From positions 21,139,019 through 21,203,018 of the forward strand of contig CM077651.1 of the NCBI GenBank assembly GCA_039707465.1: a DNA stretch of 64,000 nucleotides, written 5' to 3'. Below, piece by piece: positions 9,464 through 22,047 of this stretch (positions within the stretch are counted from its first letter, which is position 1; each line of letters starts with the position of its first letter). The notes under the pieces are model-generated. The model ran no database searches. It had not been told where the DNA came from and saw nothing but the letters and a program-made list of their open reading frames with translations. Made by a program: the position numbers and the translations under genes. Source of the stretch: Rhabdophis nuchalis (Eukaryota; Chordata; Lepidosauria; Squamata; Natricidae).

Positions 9464-10483
9464 CCATATTTTTCACAGTATAAGATGCACCGGAGTATAA
9501 GACGCACCCAGGTTTTGAAGAGGCAATTTTTTTAAAAAAAGTAGGTAAGTAGATAGAGGGATAGAGAGGGAGAAAAAGAGAGAGAAATACAATAGGTAGG
9601 TAGGGAGGGAGGGAGTGAGTAGGTAGGTAGATAGGTAGGTAGAGGGGGAGAGAGAGAGAGGGAGAGAGAAATACAGTAGGTACAGTAGGTAGGTAGGGAG
9701 ACAGAGTGTGTAGTTAAGTAGGTAGGTAGATAAAAGGATAGGGAGAGAGAGAGAGAAATACAGTAGGTAGGTAGGGAGAGAGAGAGTGTGTAGATAGGTA
9801 GGTAGAGGGATAGAGAGAGAAAAATAGTGAGAGAAATATATATAGACAGAAATACAGTAGATAGGTAGGGATAGAGAGAGTAGGTAGATATGTAGGTAGA
9901 TGTTTCTAGGTGTATTTACCCATATGCTGGAGAAGGAAATCACTGACCACCTTTGGAACAAATCTTTGTTTCTGCAGGCACAGTACTTGATCAACGTAAT
10001 TCTCATCAATCACTCTAATTAAACAGCTTTCCGAAAGGGGAAAAAAAACCTCTTTTTGCACTGTGCAAATCTCCCCAAACAGCCCGTTTTTTGCAAAAAT
10101 GGGCCTGTTTTTTTTTCAAATAAAAGGCATGAATAGCCTTGGGGGGGGCTTGCAGAGTGCTCCTGGGGGGGGGGGCAAAATGAGGAAAAACAGCCCAGTT
10201 TATTCGTGAAAACGGGCTTTTAGGTAAAAAAAAATAGTATGCATAGCCTTATGGAGGCTTATAGAGTGCTGCTGGGGGCTGGGGGGGGCAAAAACGCCCT
10301 GTTTTTTGCGCATTTCTGCCCTCCCCAGTGCCCAGGAGCCCTCTGGAAGCCTCCATAAGGGTATGCACGCAGCCATTTTGGTGAAGGAGGCAAAAAATGC
10401 TGTATTCGATGTATAAGACGCACCCAGATTTTCAGCCTCTTTTTTGAAGGAAAAAGGTGTGTCTTATACTCTGAAAAATACGG
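9464..10483. mobile_element. Tc1/mariner-type MITE (CCGTATTTTTCGGAG family), expanded by simple repeats
   Basis: The termini CCATATTTTTCACAGTATAA and TATACTCTGAAAAATACGG are inverted repeats flanked by TA (9462-9463 and 10484-10485). The inner phrase TATAAGACGCACCCAG recurs at both ends. Positions 9538-9905 hold a GGTA/GATA/GAGA-type purine-rich array. Smaller copies are at 10908 and 31491. Confidence 0.8.
9538..9905. repeat. Imperfect tetranucleotide purine-rich array
   Basis: Interspersed TAGG, GATA and GAGA units of variable length, inside the MITE at 9464-10483. The minus-strand frame across it gives a Ser/Leu/Tyr-rich peptide that is a repeat artefact. Confidence 0.85.
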
Positions 10484-10644
10484 TAACTGGAATTCTCCTA
10501 GTAAATGTACTGTGACGTGAATACCCTAAAGGTCTTTGCTTTAGTATTTTCTCTTTTTCCCTCCATGCCAGCATCAGTTTAGACACACATTCTTATGCAT
10601 ACTCTTTTGTCAATGTTTGTATATCTTTAAATGTACCATGTACC

Positions 10645-10901
10645 CAGGGTGGGATTCTACCAGCTTGGACCGGTTTGGGTGAAACCGGTCCAACTATCCG
10701 CTAGGTCCAACCACCCACCCCTCCACTGTCTTCATCTATATTTCTTTTTCTGAAGCCCAGCTGTTAGGCACGGCAAAGTGGATTGCCTCAGCTGTTTTCT
10801 TCCAGTAATGCGGAAGGTGAGTTCTCTGTAAACTGTGCATGTTTGTGCAGTGAAGCATGCGCCAGCAAACTGGTTGTTCACGTGGTAAGATCCCACCCCC
10901 G
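10645..10901. mobile_element. hAT-type MITE (GTGGGATTCTACC family)
   Basis: It starts CAGGGTGGGATTCTACCAGC and ends GTAAGATCCCACCCCCG, which are imperfect inverted termini. It matches 3766-4188 internally. It lies directly beside the TA-flanked element at 10908. Confidence 0.65.
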
Positions 10902-10907
10902 TACATA

Positions 10908-11421
10908 CCGTATTTTTGGGAGATAAAATACACCCGAGTATAAGACACGTCAAGATTTTGAAGAGGTAAATTAAGAAAAAGTTTTGGCACTCTGCAGACC
11001 CCCCCAATCCCTCTGCACGCCTCATTTTTTGTGAAAAACAGCCTGCAAAGTGCTGCAGCGAGGGGGGCTGGGCGAGGGCAAAAATGAGCAAAGAAATTGT
11101 CTGTTTTTTGAGAAAACGGGCCAGGTTTCCCCCCCCCCCAAAAAATCAGAGCATGCATAGGCTTTGGAAGGGTTGTAGAATGCTCCTGGAGGCTAGAGGG
11201 GGGCAAAAACAAGCACAAACATTGGCCCATTTTCTGCTTGTTTTTGCCCTCCCCAGCCCCCAGGAACACTTTGCGGGCCTCCCAAAGCCTCTGCATGTCC
11301 ATTTTTGGGAAGGGGTGGTGGTTTGGGAGACCATAAATACTGTATTCAGTGTGTAAGAGGCATCCAGATTTTCTCCCTCTTTTTTATGGGAAAAAGGTGC
11401 AACATTCTCCAAAAAATACGG
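10908..11421. mobile_element. Tc1/mariner-type MITE (CCGTATTTTTCGGAG family)
   Basis: The termini CCGTATTTTTGGGAG and CTCCAAAAAATACGG are flanked by TA at both sides (10906-10907, 11422-11423). The interior is non-coding, rich in G and C runs, with blocks such as CCCCAGGAACAC. Confidence 0.8.
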
Positions 11422-11423
11422 TA

Positions 11424-14129
11424 CCTAAATGTTCATATATACCCATAGAAATATGTAAAATGGTCAGAATTAAAATGCAAACGGCAGAGAAAAGTCGGTT
11501 TCTCTAAATATTAAACATTTTGAATGATCAAGTAAAAGTATACATGTATGACTGTTATCATTAATTTGATGGAGAAGTGTGAAGTTCTATGATCATAATA
11601 AAGATTTGATTTGATATGATTCACTTTTATTTAAACGAATTCAAGGTATGATATAATTTTTAAAAAGCTGTATGGCTTCAGTACAAAGCTAAAGCTCATT
11701 TGATGAAACAAATAAAAAAAGACCCCATATTATTTTAAAGCTGATGGTTTTTCAGTCCCTGGTGAATATTGCCTTTGTTATAAATAATAGCACTGGGAAA
11801 TAAATGTTATAAATAGAAGCTCTTTGGAAATACACCAATTTATTAAATAAATTTACTGATACGGAGGTGATAGAATAAGGTAATTGTTTTAGGATATTTT
11901 CAATAATTATGATTAAATTCTAGGATATTTGCTTAACCTATTATTAGAAGACTCCAATGACTTCTCAATGTTTTGTCATGAAAAGCTTGATTAGTTTTGG
12001 CCTTGGTAAATTTCTGCAAGATGTCTCTTCTATCTTCACTAAAGAGCAACTCTGATAAAAAGAAAATGATATATCATGCGTCTTTGGAGATCTGATTTCT
12101 TTTAAAAAGGGGTAATAAATCATAATTACATAAAGCAGAAACATATACTTATAAGGTTTATAACCATGATCTTCAAAGCAGCATATAGCTATGCCATTTT
12201 CCAGATCTGAATATATTGTAGGAAGCTCAATAAATCAATTTTGGAAATGCCAGGCAATATTCTCTATGCCAACTTATTAAAAAAAACATGCCTTTTACAT
12301 AATTCCAGAAATCAACTGAGACAACAATTTTTGCTATGTATAAATTATTCCATGTAGGAGAAAAGGAGCTATATAAAAGATAGAAATCAATGCAATACGA
12401 AACGTGTTTGATATATCTGTAACATCTTTCCCCAAAATAATGTACTACAAATGTGTTGGGTTGCAGCCTTTATCCTACCTATCCAATAGCTACGCTGACA
12501 AGAGATCATAGGAGTCAAACTTCAGGAGGTCTGGAAGATGCCATGATTTTAAGACTGACCTATGTATATTCTAGCCATATCTCTTGTTTACAGTGGTAAA
12601 AATATTCCATGAAAGTACATGGGCTGTTCGTGAGGAACATCTTGAAACCACAGAATTCAGTTCAGAATTTAGAAATGATGGACATTTCTCATTTTACCTT
12701 TGTGACCACTGCTATTAACCTATACACTAAACCGACTCTCTAAAAATTACAAGAATTGATTTTGGAATTTCTGGAAAGGAGATTCTCCTTCAACGAGAGT
12801 CACCATTAGTGGCCAAGAAAGTGGATTATATTATCTCTACTGTTCTCCTCCTTGTTTGAAATCAGACTTATACCAACACAGTTAGATCCAGCTTTTTTTT
12901 TTGAGGGAGTGGGGGAAGCAGATAAAATTGGGCCTTCCCTCAGTGAGGCTATTAGTTTTATTGAATTTTGGGCTGCTGCTCTCTGACATAGAAAAATGGG
13001 AGATAATGTTATTATTACATCTGGGTTTATTGCTTTAATCCTTTTTACTCGGTAGGAAGTTAGCACCCAACCGTCTCCTAGGAAAATGAAATATTTTAGG
13101 AAATATTAAAAAGGGCAGAATATTTCCCCTAAATGGGAGGCAGAGATTCACCACCACCACCCTTGTTAATGGACCATTAAGGCCTGAGCCAGCTCATCTG
13201 CAACACCAGAAACATGGCCCTCAGGGCATGATAGGATTAGCCCACTACCAATCTCACCACATGGCACCTGGGAAGATTGCACCAAGTCTGGGACACAGCC
13301 TACAAAGTTAGCTTAGACCCCACATCCTGGGAGTCTGACCACCAATCTGAATACATTTCTTACACAGGAACAGGAAGCTCCAAGGAGAATATGAAACTCA
13401 GGTTCTCTCAGCATGTCTTCCCTTTTTTTCTTCAAGATCTTCAAAGCAAGTGATCCCCTTTCCCCCCAAAAATCTTAAATCATGTGGTCCTGTCCACCAT
13501 TAAAAACCATCTCTCCAATCAGCCTCCATGTTTCCAGTGTCTTTTCCCCACTTGGAACTGAACATTTGTTCAGATGGACATTTCTTCCAACAAAGCTAAA
13601 CTGAGAGTGTAAGTTGAATCGCATCAGTTACTGTTGGAACAGTAACTCTATTATTTTTTAAACGAATAACCCCAGTTATATATTCTTGCTGGAAAAACTA
13701 CAGTAAAACATCCCTGACAACCATAATTGATACATGAAATAGTCATATCAAGGGCAATGGTTTTTTTTTTAAAATAAATAGTCATATATTATGTATTTTT
13801 GATACTGTGTTCCTTGAAACAAAGTGTAATTTTTTCCAGCTTTCTCCACTCCAAATTCCTTCATTGTCGTTCATCTAGTATCTTTTATAGACATAAACAC
13901 ATTTGGAGAATTGGAGAATTCTGAATGATCCATTTTTTCATTAATGTGTGCTCTTATTTTTAATGGGCATTTTTGTCTGTTTTGTAAAAATTATCATTCT
14001 GTCATATAAAGTTGTCATGCCAAGCCAGACTATTTGAACTGATAAGAGTGATCCTCCAAGGCAATTTTCTTGCTCTGTGACAAATCACTTTGGCACAAAT
14101 CACTTACTCTTTGGCAAACCACTCAAGAA
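11424..14129. other. Unassigned, mostly AT-rich sequence
   Basis: About 2.7 kb without a recognised gene or classified repeat. The AATAAAGATTTGATTTGAT phrase near 11600 resembles a LINE tail but is too short to assign. An 86-codon minus-strand frame (13066-12806) is unidentified. Confidence 0.4.
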
Positions 14130-14200
14130 TCAATGTGGTAGAGTGATTAAAGTACTAGATTAAGAGTGGTGAGATCCAGGATTCAGGCTACTCTCCGTTA
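14130..14200 (+). mobile_element. Possible tRNA-derived SINE head, degenerate
   Basis: The phrase GTGGTAGAGTGATTAAAGTA followed by GTGAGATCCAGGATTCAGG resembles A- and B-box spacing of squamate tRNA SINEs. No tail is visible because a pyrimidine tract follows. Weak call. Confidence 0.3.
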
Positions 14201-14205
14201 ACTAG

Positions 14206-14462
14206 ATCTCTCCCCTCCTCTCCTCCTCTCTTCCTCTCCTCCGCTTCTCTCCTCTCCTATCTCCTCGTCTCTTTCTATTCTCTTCTTCTCTCTTCCTCCT
14301 TTCCTTTCCTCTCCTCTCTTCCTCTCCTCTCCCCTCCCCCTCTCCTCTCTCGTCCTCCTCTCCTTTCCTTTCCTCCTCACCTCTCCTATCTCCTCATCTC
14401 TCCTTCTCTTTCTCTTTCTCTTCTCCTCTCCTCCTCCTTTCCTTTCCTCTCCTTTATTTCCC
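14206..14462. repeat. Polypyrimidine (TCC/TCTC) tract
   Basis: About 250 bp of almost pure C/T on the plus strand with irregular CTCCT and TTTCC units. The Glu/Arg/Lys-rich minus-strand frame across it is a simple-repeat artefact. Confidence 0.9.
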
Positions 14463-15836
14463 CATTTTATGAGACTGCTGTTCAAGGACAGGAAAAATAG
14501 GAGGACAATGCACTACACACCTTCGGAAAGGAAGAGTATATACTTACTGTAAATGATAGCAATAATATATGCAATGTATTGATCTTTGATCCTACCCCAT
14601 AGGTCCTTGCTAAAAGTGATGACACAACTGATACTAGCGGATTTTCAAATACACGAGAAGTTAAATGTTTAACTGACATTCAGAAGACATGAAGAAAAAA
14701 ACCCCCAAATATGGAGATTTAGCCAAGTTTCACTGTGGGCTGGCAAATTTTCTGGGTCGTCCTCCCAGCTGATGAGAATGATTCATCACACAACAGATGA
14801 TGATGCTATAAAACTGCAAAGGAATTTCAGGGATCAGGTTAAAAGCTCCTAACCTCAATTCATTTTCCCAGGAAAAATGAAATACTGGCTTAGCTAGATG
14901 TTGTCAATTATACTCTTTGCAAAAACATTTTCTACTTTGTCAACTTAGCCATAAAACATTTGGAAGACCAAGGAATGCCGATAAGCTTGGAAAAAATATT
15001 AGGAGGCCAGAGCTCTGGGAAAGCAAGAGAAAGTAACTCCCTAGAAGGAAACAATTTCATGAAATATTGCTTGTATGTTCTTTCAAAACACCATTGTCTT
15101 TATTGTCCTTCCCCGTTACTTCATATTTCACACTAAAGGTTTTGCTAACCTCATTAGGCACATGATGCATTATGTCCAATGAAATACTGGGCTGTTATAG
15201 TCAATCAAATATAAACTCTAACTTGCATGAGTCCATAAAGAGGGACTGTGACTCCTCTCCTCTTTAAGTCTCTTTTTCTTTCAAGACTGTCAATAAACTA
15301 ATTTGTGCTCCAGATGTAATATATGTTACTATTTGGTTTTAATGAATTTCTTGTAAGGATAATTTTCCAATTACCACTGTAATTTCTTTCTTTGAGTTCT
15401 CTTAGATGGGCTACTGATGGATTAAGAAAGACCATACATTTTTGGAGAAACTTCCAATATGTAGTTTAAAAAATGAACACAAAGAACTGAAGGGTATCCC
15501 TGATATTCCAATCATCTCTGTTATTCAAAACCCAAGACAAATTGAACATATTTAGTTGTATTTTGCATATTTAATGCTATATCTTTCTACTATATTTGTC
15601 TTCTTGGTCTATTGATGTGATCCACCTAGCAGAAAAACAAGGTCTATTAGATCTTCTTACCCTAGGATACAGTTGGTTTTTAGAATAAGCTGGGGTTTTC
15701 CATGAGGATCTTCTGAGCAAAGATGTGGTTGAAATCTGGGTTGCAAGAATGGATAAATGATAGAGGCTTTAGACAATATTTCCCTTATACAGCTTTTCCT
15801 CTTGCGCTAATTCAATGCCTTCTCGTTTTCTGAGAG
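14463..15836. other. Unassigned sequence
   Basis: No coding or known repeat signal. The composition is AT-rich and non-repetitive by eye. Confidence 0.4.
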
Positions 15837-16495
15837 GGCCCGACAGATGAAACACAAAAAGACATACTTAGAATGCCAATGGAGAAAGACAAAGAGTAAA
15901 TCTGACAAAATACAAGTAAGAATTTATATTATGGATCACATCATGGCATCAAAGATAGTGAAACAACATTATTGCTCTGTTCTTATTACATCTGATGATA
16001 GAAACCTGGCAGTTCTGTTTAAAGCGACCTAGTCCTTAATGAAGAGGGGAAAGTCACAGCACTATCTGTGGGGGCCACTATGAGAATAATATGATATTTG
16101 GCAGATGAAGTTGCATGGATCTGGGAAGAGTTGGACTCCAGGTGAAATGCCCAAAGTACAAGCAGGATTGACTTCCAACTTCCTGCCAACTTCCCTATTG
16201 AGTTTCCTTATGGGAATCCAGTGGAACATTCCCCTCCCTTCCCTTCCAGCATTCAGGCAAGTGGCTGCTGCTGGGTGGGAAGGAGAAAGCAAGGCATTGC
16301 AAGATTGACTGGGCAACTGTCACAGAACATTAAAAATGAAGACTGTGTGACTGCAGCAGCCCAGCCAGCACAGCATAGTCAATGGCATTGAAGCAACTAC
16401 AACTTATTGTAAATTGCCCAGAGTCATCGCCATCCTGGGTCCTTTTTGGAGAAGGTGCGGGGTATAAATTTGAATAAAATAAATAAATAAATAAA
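15837..16495 (+). pseudogene. Decayed CR1-group LINE with internal deletion
   Basis: The frame at 15847-16029 aligns with the first 60 residues of the copy at 38693: shared spacing of LE..W..T.S.SD..QV, then LI.S...R..A.LF. It stops at a CR1 linker position. The 3' end of a CR1-group element appears at about 16395-16495, with GCCCAGAGTC, GGGTATAAATTTGAATAAAA and an (AAAT)n tail. The intervening RT region is missing or unrecognisable, so this is an old, internally deleted copy. Confidence 0.65.
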
Positions 16496-17770
16496 TTGTA
16501 TCAGTGAGATAGGTAGAAATATAAAGAACAAATTTCCCCAAATTTCATTCCCTTGGTTCTAAATTATGAACACATTCTGTAAGCTAACCCATTTGAGGCA
16601 TCGTGGTTCAAAAACTGTTGCCTTAGAATGCACCATTTATTTTCACCCAATTAAAGGTCATGACAACAAGGGTATGTGTAGTATATAGACAGATACTGGA
16701 AATAAGCCATCATTTGTTCTTAAACATTTGTTTCACCTTAGGAAGAAAACTTAGTTTACTGTATGAAATTGAATGCAAACTAAGTCATAATTTACATTAT
16801 TCCACGTAAATGGAATCAAACCTAGATATATACAGTGTGTTGGTTGTTTCTCCATCCCATTCTTCCTAGAGGTTGTGCCAATGCTAGAATGCATTAAGAG
16901 CTGCCATAGATTTTCCTCCCCAGTCACCACAAGAGACCCTTTTGGATTCTGATTGTATTGTTGCCAAGCTCACCACCACTGGAATTTATTTGCTGCCATC
17001 TTCCCAGTAATCAAATGACACGGCTAAAGACTAAGCTTTATTGCAGGCAGATTAGTGGCCAATTAAGATGATTGATCATCTTGAACTGACAGTGTAGAAC
17101 TCCACATATAAACAGATTAAACACAGTTGCCAGATTTCCTGCAATTTCCTTAGCTGATCCAATTCTCGCCTTATGTTTCTCCTTCACCTCCTAGTCTGTA
17201 GAATTTCTCCATTCTTTGCATTCTTTCTCACAGATAAACCACATACAAATATAGACATCTAAGAATCAGTCTTCCTTTCCAAAGCTGTGACACTGGCCCT
17301 CAACTGGATTTTGAAGCAGAAAGAGATATGGTTCACATATTGTACTAAACTTTAACAAATCACGGTTGTTTGAGTTCAGTTTTTACTCCTTATTCCAGCT
17401 TTTCCTAAGATGATTTTGTTTCTCACATAATGCTATGGTATGGCAGGGAGGTTAGGGGACTTGGAATCCAGAATGTCAAAAAGGCAAGCCTTGTCAAAAC
17501 AGATCTTCACCTAATAACCTAGAATTAGACCATTGCTGTTACACAGCTATGCATCATCCAGATACTAGCGACTGTAGTTAGTTGCTCTGTCCTCAAACCA
17601 TGCCTTTGTTATATTACTATCTTCTGGTACTTCCTCTTCTTATAACCATGTGCACAACTAGTTATCCATTTGCTTACCAGCTTCTAGTAGACAGAGAAGA
17701 GGGAATCACACTTTTTTCTTCAAGAGCTACCCAACGTGAGACATCAGTGTGAACCAGGTTGCATATGTTA
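16496..17770. other. Unassigned sequence
   Basis: AT-rich, no recognised gene or repeat. Confidence 0.4.
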
Positions 17771-18015
17771 CTAGTGTGTTTCCCCGAAAATAAGACTGGG
17801 TCTTATATTAATTTTTGCCACATCAAAAGACACATCAGAGCTTATTTTCTGGTTAGGTCTTATTTTTGGAGAAATATAGTACTAAATGCATTCACCTGTC
17901 TGACAATCTTAACTAGAGCTTATTTTGGGGATAGGGCTTATATTACAAGCATCCTAAAATATCATGCTAGGACCTGTTTTCCAGTTGGGTTTTATTTTCA
18001 GGATAGCTTGATCAT
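17771..18015. mobile_element. DNA-transposon MITE (TTTCCCCGAAAATAAGAC family)
   Basis: It starts GTGTTTCCCCGAAAATAAGA and repeats AGCTTATTTT, GGTCTTATTTTT and GGGCTTATATTA. The right terminus is degraded. A related copy is at 61553. Confidence 0.65.
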
Positions 18016-19084
18016 AAAATTGGATGTGAAATGTGCTTGAGTTCCTGATAGCCATGTAACTTGATTGATTTGCTATTTAAAAATGTTGACTGGGCTGAGT
18101 TTTCAGGATGTAAACATGGGCAGCTACAAGAAAACCTAAATTTAATCATAGCCTAGAGATAATCAATAACAATATGAGTCATCTACAATTTTCTTATTCT
18201 GCAAAGAGATGAACAAACTTACCGAAGCCTTTTTTGCTCAGTAGTGTTTATCTTTGAATAAAAACATAATAATCCTCTCAATAATTTATACATTTCATCT
18301 GAAATCTTTTGAACAAACCTTAATCCTAGATATAGTAAAATTCTCAGAATAGTACATAATGGGCAATGTCTTCCACTTCTAAGTCACCAGTCTATTTTAA
18401 CTTTCATTAATGAATGTTATTCAGATTTCCAAAAAGTGTCCATAATAGCCATGCAATGCAATCTCAAAAATGTAAGATTATATAGCTCAGCATATGATCC
18501 AGGAAAGGTATTAAATTGGTTTATACAGCGAAATGCTGCTATTTGCAAATCATGGTGCAAATTTCAATACAGCCATTATAAGAGTAGTTGTTGAAGCCAG
18601 ATTGAAAAGCTGAGAAAGTTGAGGACAGGAAGAGCAGGAAAAAACACTGCTATAGAATTCTAGTTAACAAATAAATTCCTGTTTTTAGTTTACATTCAAC
18701 ACTGTGTGAACAATGACATGTTGTATGAAAATTAAAACTGTTGTCACGATGCTGTGTCAACTTTTTAAAAAATACCAGCCTTGATTAATAATGTATGTTT
18801 GTAGGTTCAGAATGTTCTCTTTTCATTTTGTGGAATATCAATAGTGTCACAATATTCTTTATTTGTCATTTTGTGATACCTTAAGCTAATGTTCTAATTG
18901 TTCTACAAGCATGTCTTCACAGCTGTGTGGTGATAAAAGTAGACTTGAGTGAGCTAATCAGTTAGGGCAAATGTGCACCAGACATTTGTGTTAAAAATGT
19001 CAACTGCAATGGGTAAAAACCATCCAAATGCTATAAAGTTTAGGGAGATTCATTTCGAAAATGCTTGCTACTTTTGATTTTGTT
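18016..19084. other. Unassigned sequence
   Basis: AT-rich and non-repetitive by eye, with no gene signal. Confidence 0.4.
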
Positions 19085-19092
19085 GTCTAAGA

Positions 19093-19422
19093 CAGGGGTC
19101 CCCAACCCCCGGGCCGCGGACCGGTGCTGGTCCGTGGCTTGATAGGAACCGGGCCACAGTGAGCGGCGCAACTCTTAGAAAGGGCCGGAGAGGAGGAGGA
19201 GGGAGGAGGGGACAGCCCCCTGGGCAGAGCAGGCGCGACCACTCGCACCGTTGGAGGCCCAAGAAGGGCGAGTGAGCCGACTCACTCCCCCATGCATGCA
19301 TGCACCGCCTGTTGCCCCTCCCCCCGCTCCCCCCTCTACACCGGCCGTGCCATGGCCACCGGTTCATGGAATTTTTTTAACATGAAACCGGTCCCTGGTG
19401 CCAAAAAGTTTGGGGACCTCTG
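19093..19422. mobile_element. hAT-Charlie/MER30-like DNA element
   Basis: A perfect 8-bp TSD, GTCTAAGA, lies at 19085-19092 and 19423-19430. The left end, CAGGGGTCCCCAACCCCCGG, is the MER30-like hAT terminus, and the right end, GTTTGGGGACCTCTG, is its imperfect complement. The GC-rich interior is non-coding. Confidence 0.85.
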
Positions 19423-19532
19423 GTCTAAGACATACAAAAACAATAATTCAAGCAGTGGTGGGTTCTGGATCCCACTGCAACTGGCACAGTGCAATGGAGC
19501 CTGGTGTCTACTACACGAATGTGTGCAGTGCA

Positions 19533-20150
19533 CACGTCTTTTTTTGCATAACATTTTTTTATTTTATAACATATACAAATTCCATTTTCGGTTAATAAAT
19601 TCAAGATTTATTATTATTATTATTATAAATAGTGTGTCGCCTGGTGTATCGGCAAAACAAATAGTTTTGAAAAACAATAATCATAGTGTTTACAACAATG
19701 TTCATTATATTGATATTAATTCTAAAGTGATATAGATAATAATCATAATATTTACTTATCTTAACAAATCTCCCTTGTTTCATTGATTCTTTTCTTATAT
19801 TTCCATGTTTCTAACTTCTGTTTTTGTTAGCTAACCATTAATAAAATAAATCCCATGTCAAAAAGTATTCAGTTTGTTCCTTTTCCTTAATTATGTGTTA
19901 ATCTATTCATTTGTGCATATTCTAATATTTCTTTTAATCACATTTTCATCTGTAGGGATCTCTTCACTTTTCCATTGTTGTGTAAATACAATTCTGGCTG
20001 CAGTTAATACATGTAAGATCAAATATGTATTCCCCTTATTATAATTACCTGGTAGAACACCCAACAAAAATATTTCTGGCTTTAAATCAATTAGATGTTT
20101 TATCATTTTTTTCAGCCATGTATGTATTTTTGTCCAATACTTTTTTTTTT
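19533..20150 (-). pseudogene. L1 LINE, ORF2 C-terminus and 3' UTR
   Basis: The minus-strand frame 20106-19903 reads KPEIFLLGVLPGNYNKG and HVLTAARIVFTQQWKSEEIP, which matches the C-terminal segment of vertebrate L1 ORF2 proteins (ILGILP then LLTAARI..AQ.WK). An AT-rich 3' UTR and an A-rich tail (T-rich on plus, about 19533-19567) follow. The copy is 5'-truncated near 20150. Its 3' UTR is unlike that of the ORF1-only elements. Confidence 0.8.
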
Positions 20151-20604
20151 TGCATCAAGATACCTTAATGTGCATCTCACTTATGATTGATTGAATTCAT
20201 CTCTTTGTCAACTTCCATCAGCAATCTAGATATCTCTTCTCCTGTTTTATGTCCCTCAGCTTCTCTGTGAAGCACTGGGATCAATAGGATGCACAAAACA
20301 GGACAAGCTGTATGGTTGGAACGCAATCCAAAGCCAAAGCCACTCTCTCATTCCAAATGGCAGCCAAGGCTTCAGTTGGACCATGCAGGAGACTCATGGC
20401 AACATCCCACCACTCTCTCTGGAACCCGACACAAAGTAAGTTGTAATCCATTAGGTACACAAATGGCATTGTCTGCATCTACTGTATACATGACAAGATT
20501 TTTTTTGCATTTATGTATAATGAAGGGAAGGGAGGGATAGAGAGAGGTCCCTCAAGTTTATAAACCATTTGACTATACATCAAACAATTGTCCTTATTTT
20601 AAGG
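20151..20604. other. Unassigned sequence
   Basis: A somewhat GC-richer stretch near 20290-20430 has open frames on both strands but no recognisable protein. Confidence 0.35.
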
Positions 20605-20612
20605 GCATAGTA

Positions 20613-20869
20613 CAGGGGTCGGCAACCTTAAACACTCAAAGAGCCACAAAAGTCCTAACTGGAAGTCCCCCCCCCCCCATTCAGTTCTGGAGCTGAGTGA
20701 AAGTCTGTTTCCTCCACCATAGAGTCTTCTCCTAGCGCAGCATCCTTTTTCCTCTACCTGTCCTAACCAAAAACCCTATCAATTGTGGAGCCAACTGGTG
20801 ACAGGGAGCCACAGCAGAGGAATAAAAGAGCCACATGCGGCTCCAAAGAACACAGGTTGCCAACCCCTG
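20613..20869. mobile_element. hAT-type MITE (CAGGGGTCGGCAACC family)
   Basis: The ends are CAGGGGTCGGCAACCTTAAA and GGTTGCCAACCCCTG. Flanks GCATAGTA and GTATAGTA match at 7 of 8 positions. The inner phrase AAGAGCCACATGCGGCTCC is typical of this family. Confidence 0.8.
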
Positions 20870-20877
20870 GTATAGTA

Positions 20878-22047
20878 TTTATCATCTCACTCCATCAAAC
20901 CAGATCCAAATGATGCCCTTCCAATATTGGAAGAGAAGAAACATGTTATATGACTCGGTTACATTACTTTCAGCAATATATTCTTGGCAATACCAGTAAA
21001 ATCTTTTCAGCAAGAGAACATTTGCATCAGCTCTCACTTGTAGCATAAATCACATTCCAACCCACTTTAAGGCTATGTTGTTAAATGCCTCCTGACTTAC
21101 ATAGCGAGTCATGGTCGAATGTGCTAATTACTCAGTAAATGAACTGTTCCTATCTAGTTGATGAGGCTGATGTGTTTGCTGTTCTTTATTAGCACCCAAT
21201 GGCTTAACTGTAGATACTCTGGCATAGGTTTTACACTTACTTGCCCCTCAGTAAATGCTCCCTAATATGCAAGACTTCTAAGGTCTGTTCCACAGTGGGA
21301 ACATACAATTTCTCTGACTTGGTCATATCTAGCAGTTCTCTTTAAAAGACACCACAGCACAGTTACTTTCACTGCTAGGAGACACGGACTGTAATTCTTT
21401 GGATTAAAGAACTCTAGCAGGAGCCCTTTCTCATTTCTTTTTAATGATGCGTACTGTATGCAGCTCCTTGCAAGGCTCAAATGTAGTAGCTACAGTCTGC
21501 AGGTGAATTCTCATCTCTTCAGCCTCACAGCATATTCCAATATTTTTTTTTTCATACTAGGGTGAGATCTGACTCCATTTATTCTCGCAGCACTCATAAT
21601 CTCTCCCCGTGTCATCAGTCACAAAACCAAATTCATGGTTGCTAGTTTTAAGTTCTGTAAAAAAAAAAATTCCAATTAACTCTCCATGAGCGTGCATGTA
21701 ATTCCAGAAGGAATGTCACTCTAACGTAACATTTCTTTGAGGCCTGCCGTATGTCCTGAATTTCAAAAGGATCCCTTTATTATCATATGAGGCTTACAGT
21801 CTTGGAGAAAACAAATTAGGGGAAATCTTGTAGACTGCCAAGCACTCCTTGCCCCAACACACTATAAGACGGTGGTTACTTTTTATTTATTTAAAGCACC
21901 CCCGCTACAGTGAATACAAAGAAAAATATTATTTCATTACGATCAATACTATTTTTTTTTGCCAAGTACGAAAGAATCTGAAGCACGCAATGAAGTTAAT
22001 TGATATTTTCACATTGTGGAGTCACAGTTTTGTTAAATATGTACAGA
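20878..22047. other. Unassigned sequence
   Basis: No recognised gene or classified repeat. Confidence 0.4.

Noticed and set aside
9473..10009. 178-codon minus-strand frame, Ser/Leu/Tyr-rich, resembling a membrane protein
   Set aside because: It is a translation of the TAGG/GATA/GAGA array inside a MITE and has no start context or non-repetitive core.
14198..14485. Glu/Arg/Lys-rich 95-codon minus-strand frame
   Set aside because: Simple-repeat artefact of the polypyrimidine tract.
20289..20540. Possible host exon with 83-codon plus frame and opposing 65-codon minus frame
   Set aside because: Neither frame has splice sites, recognisable domain or biased codon pattern.
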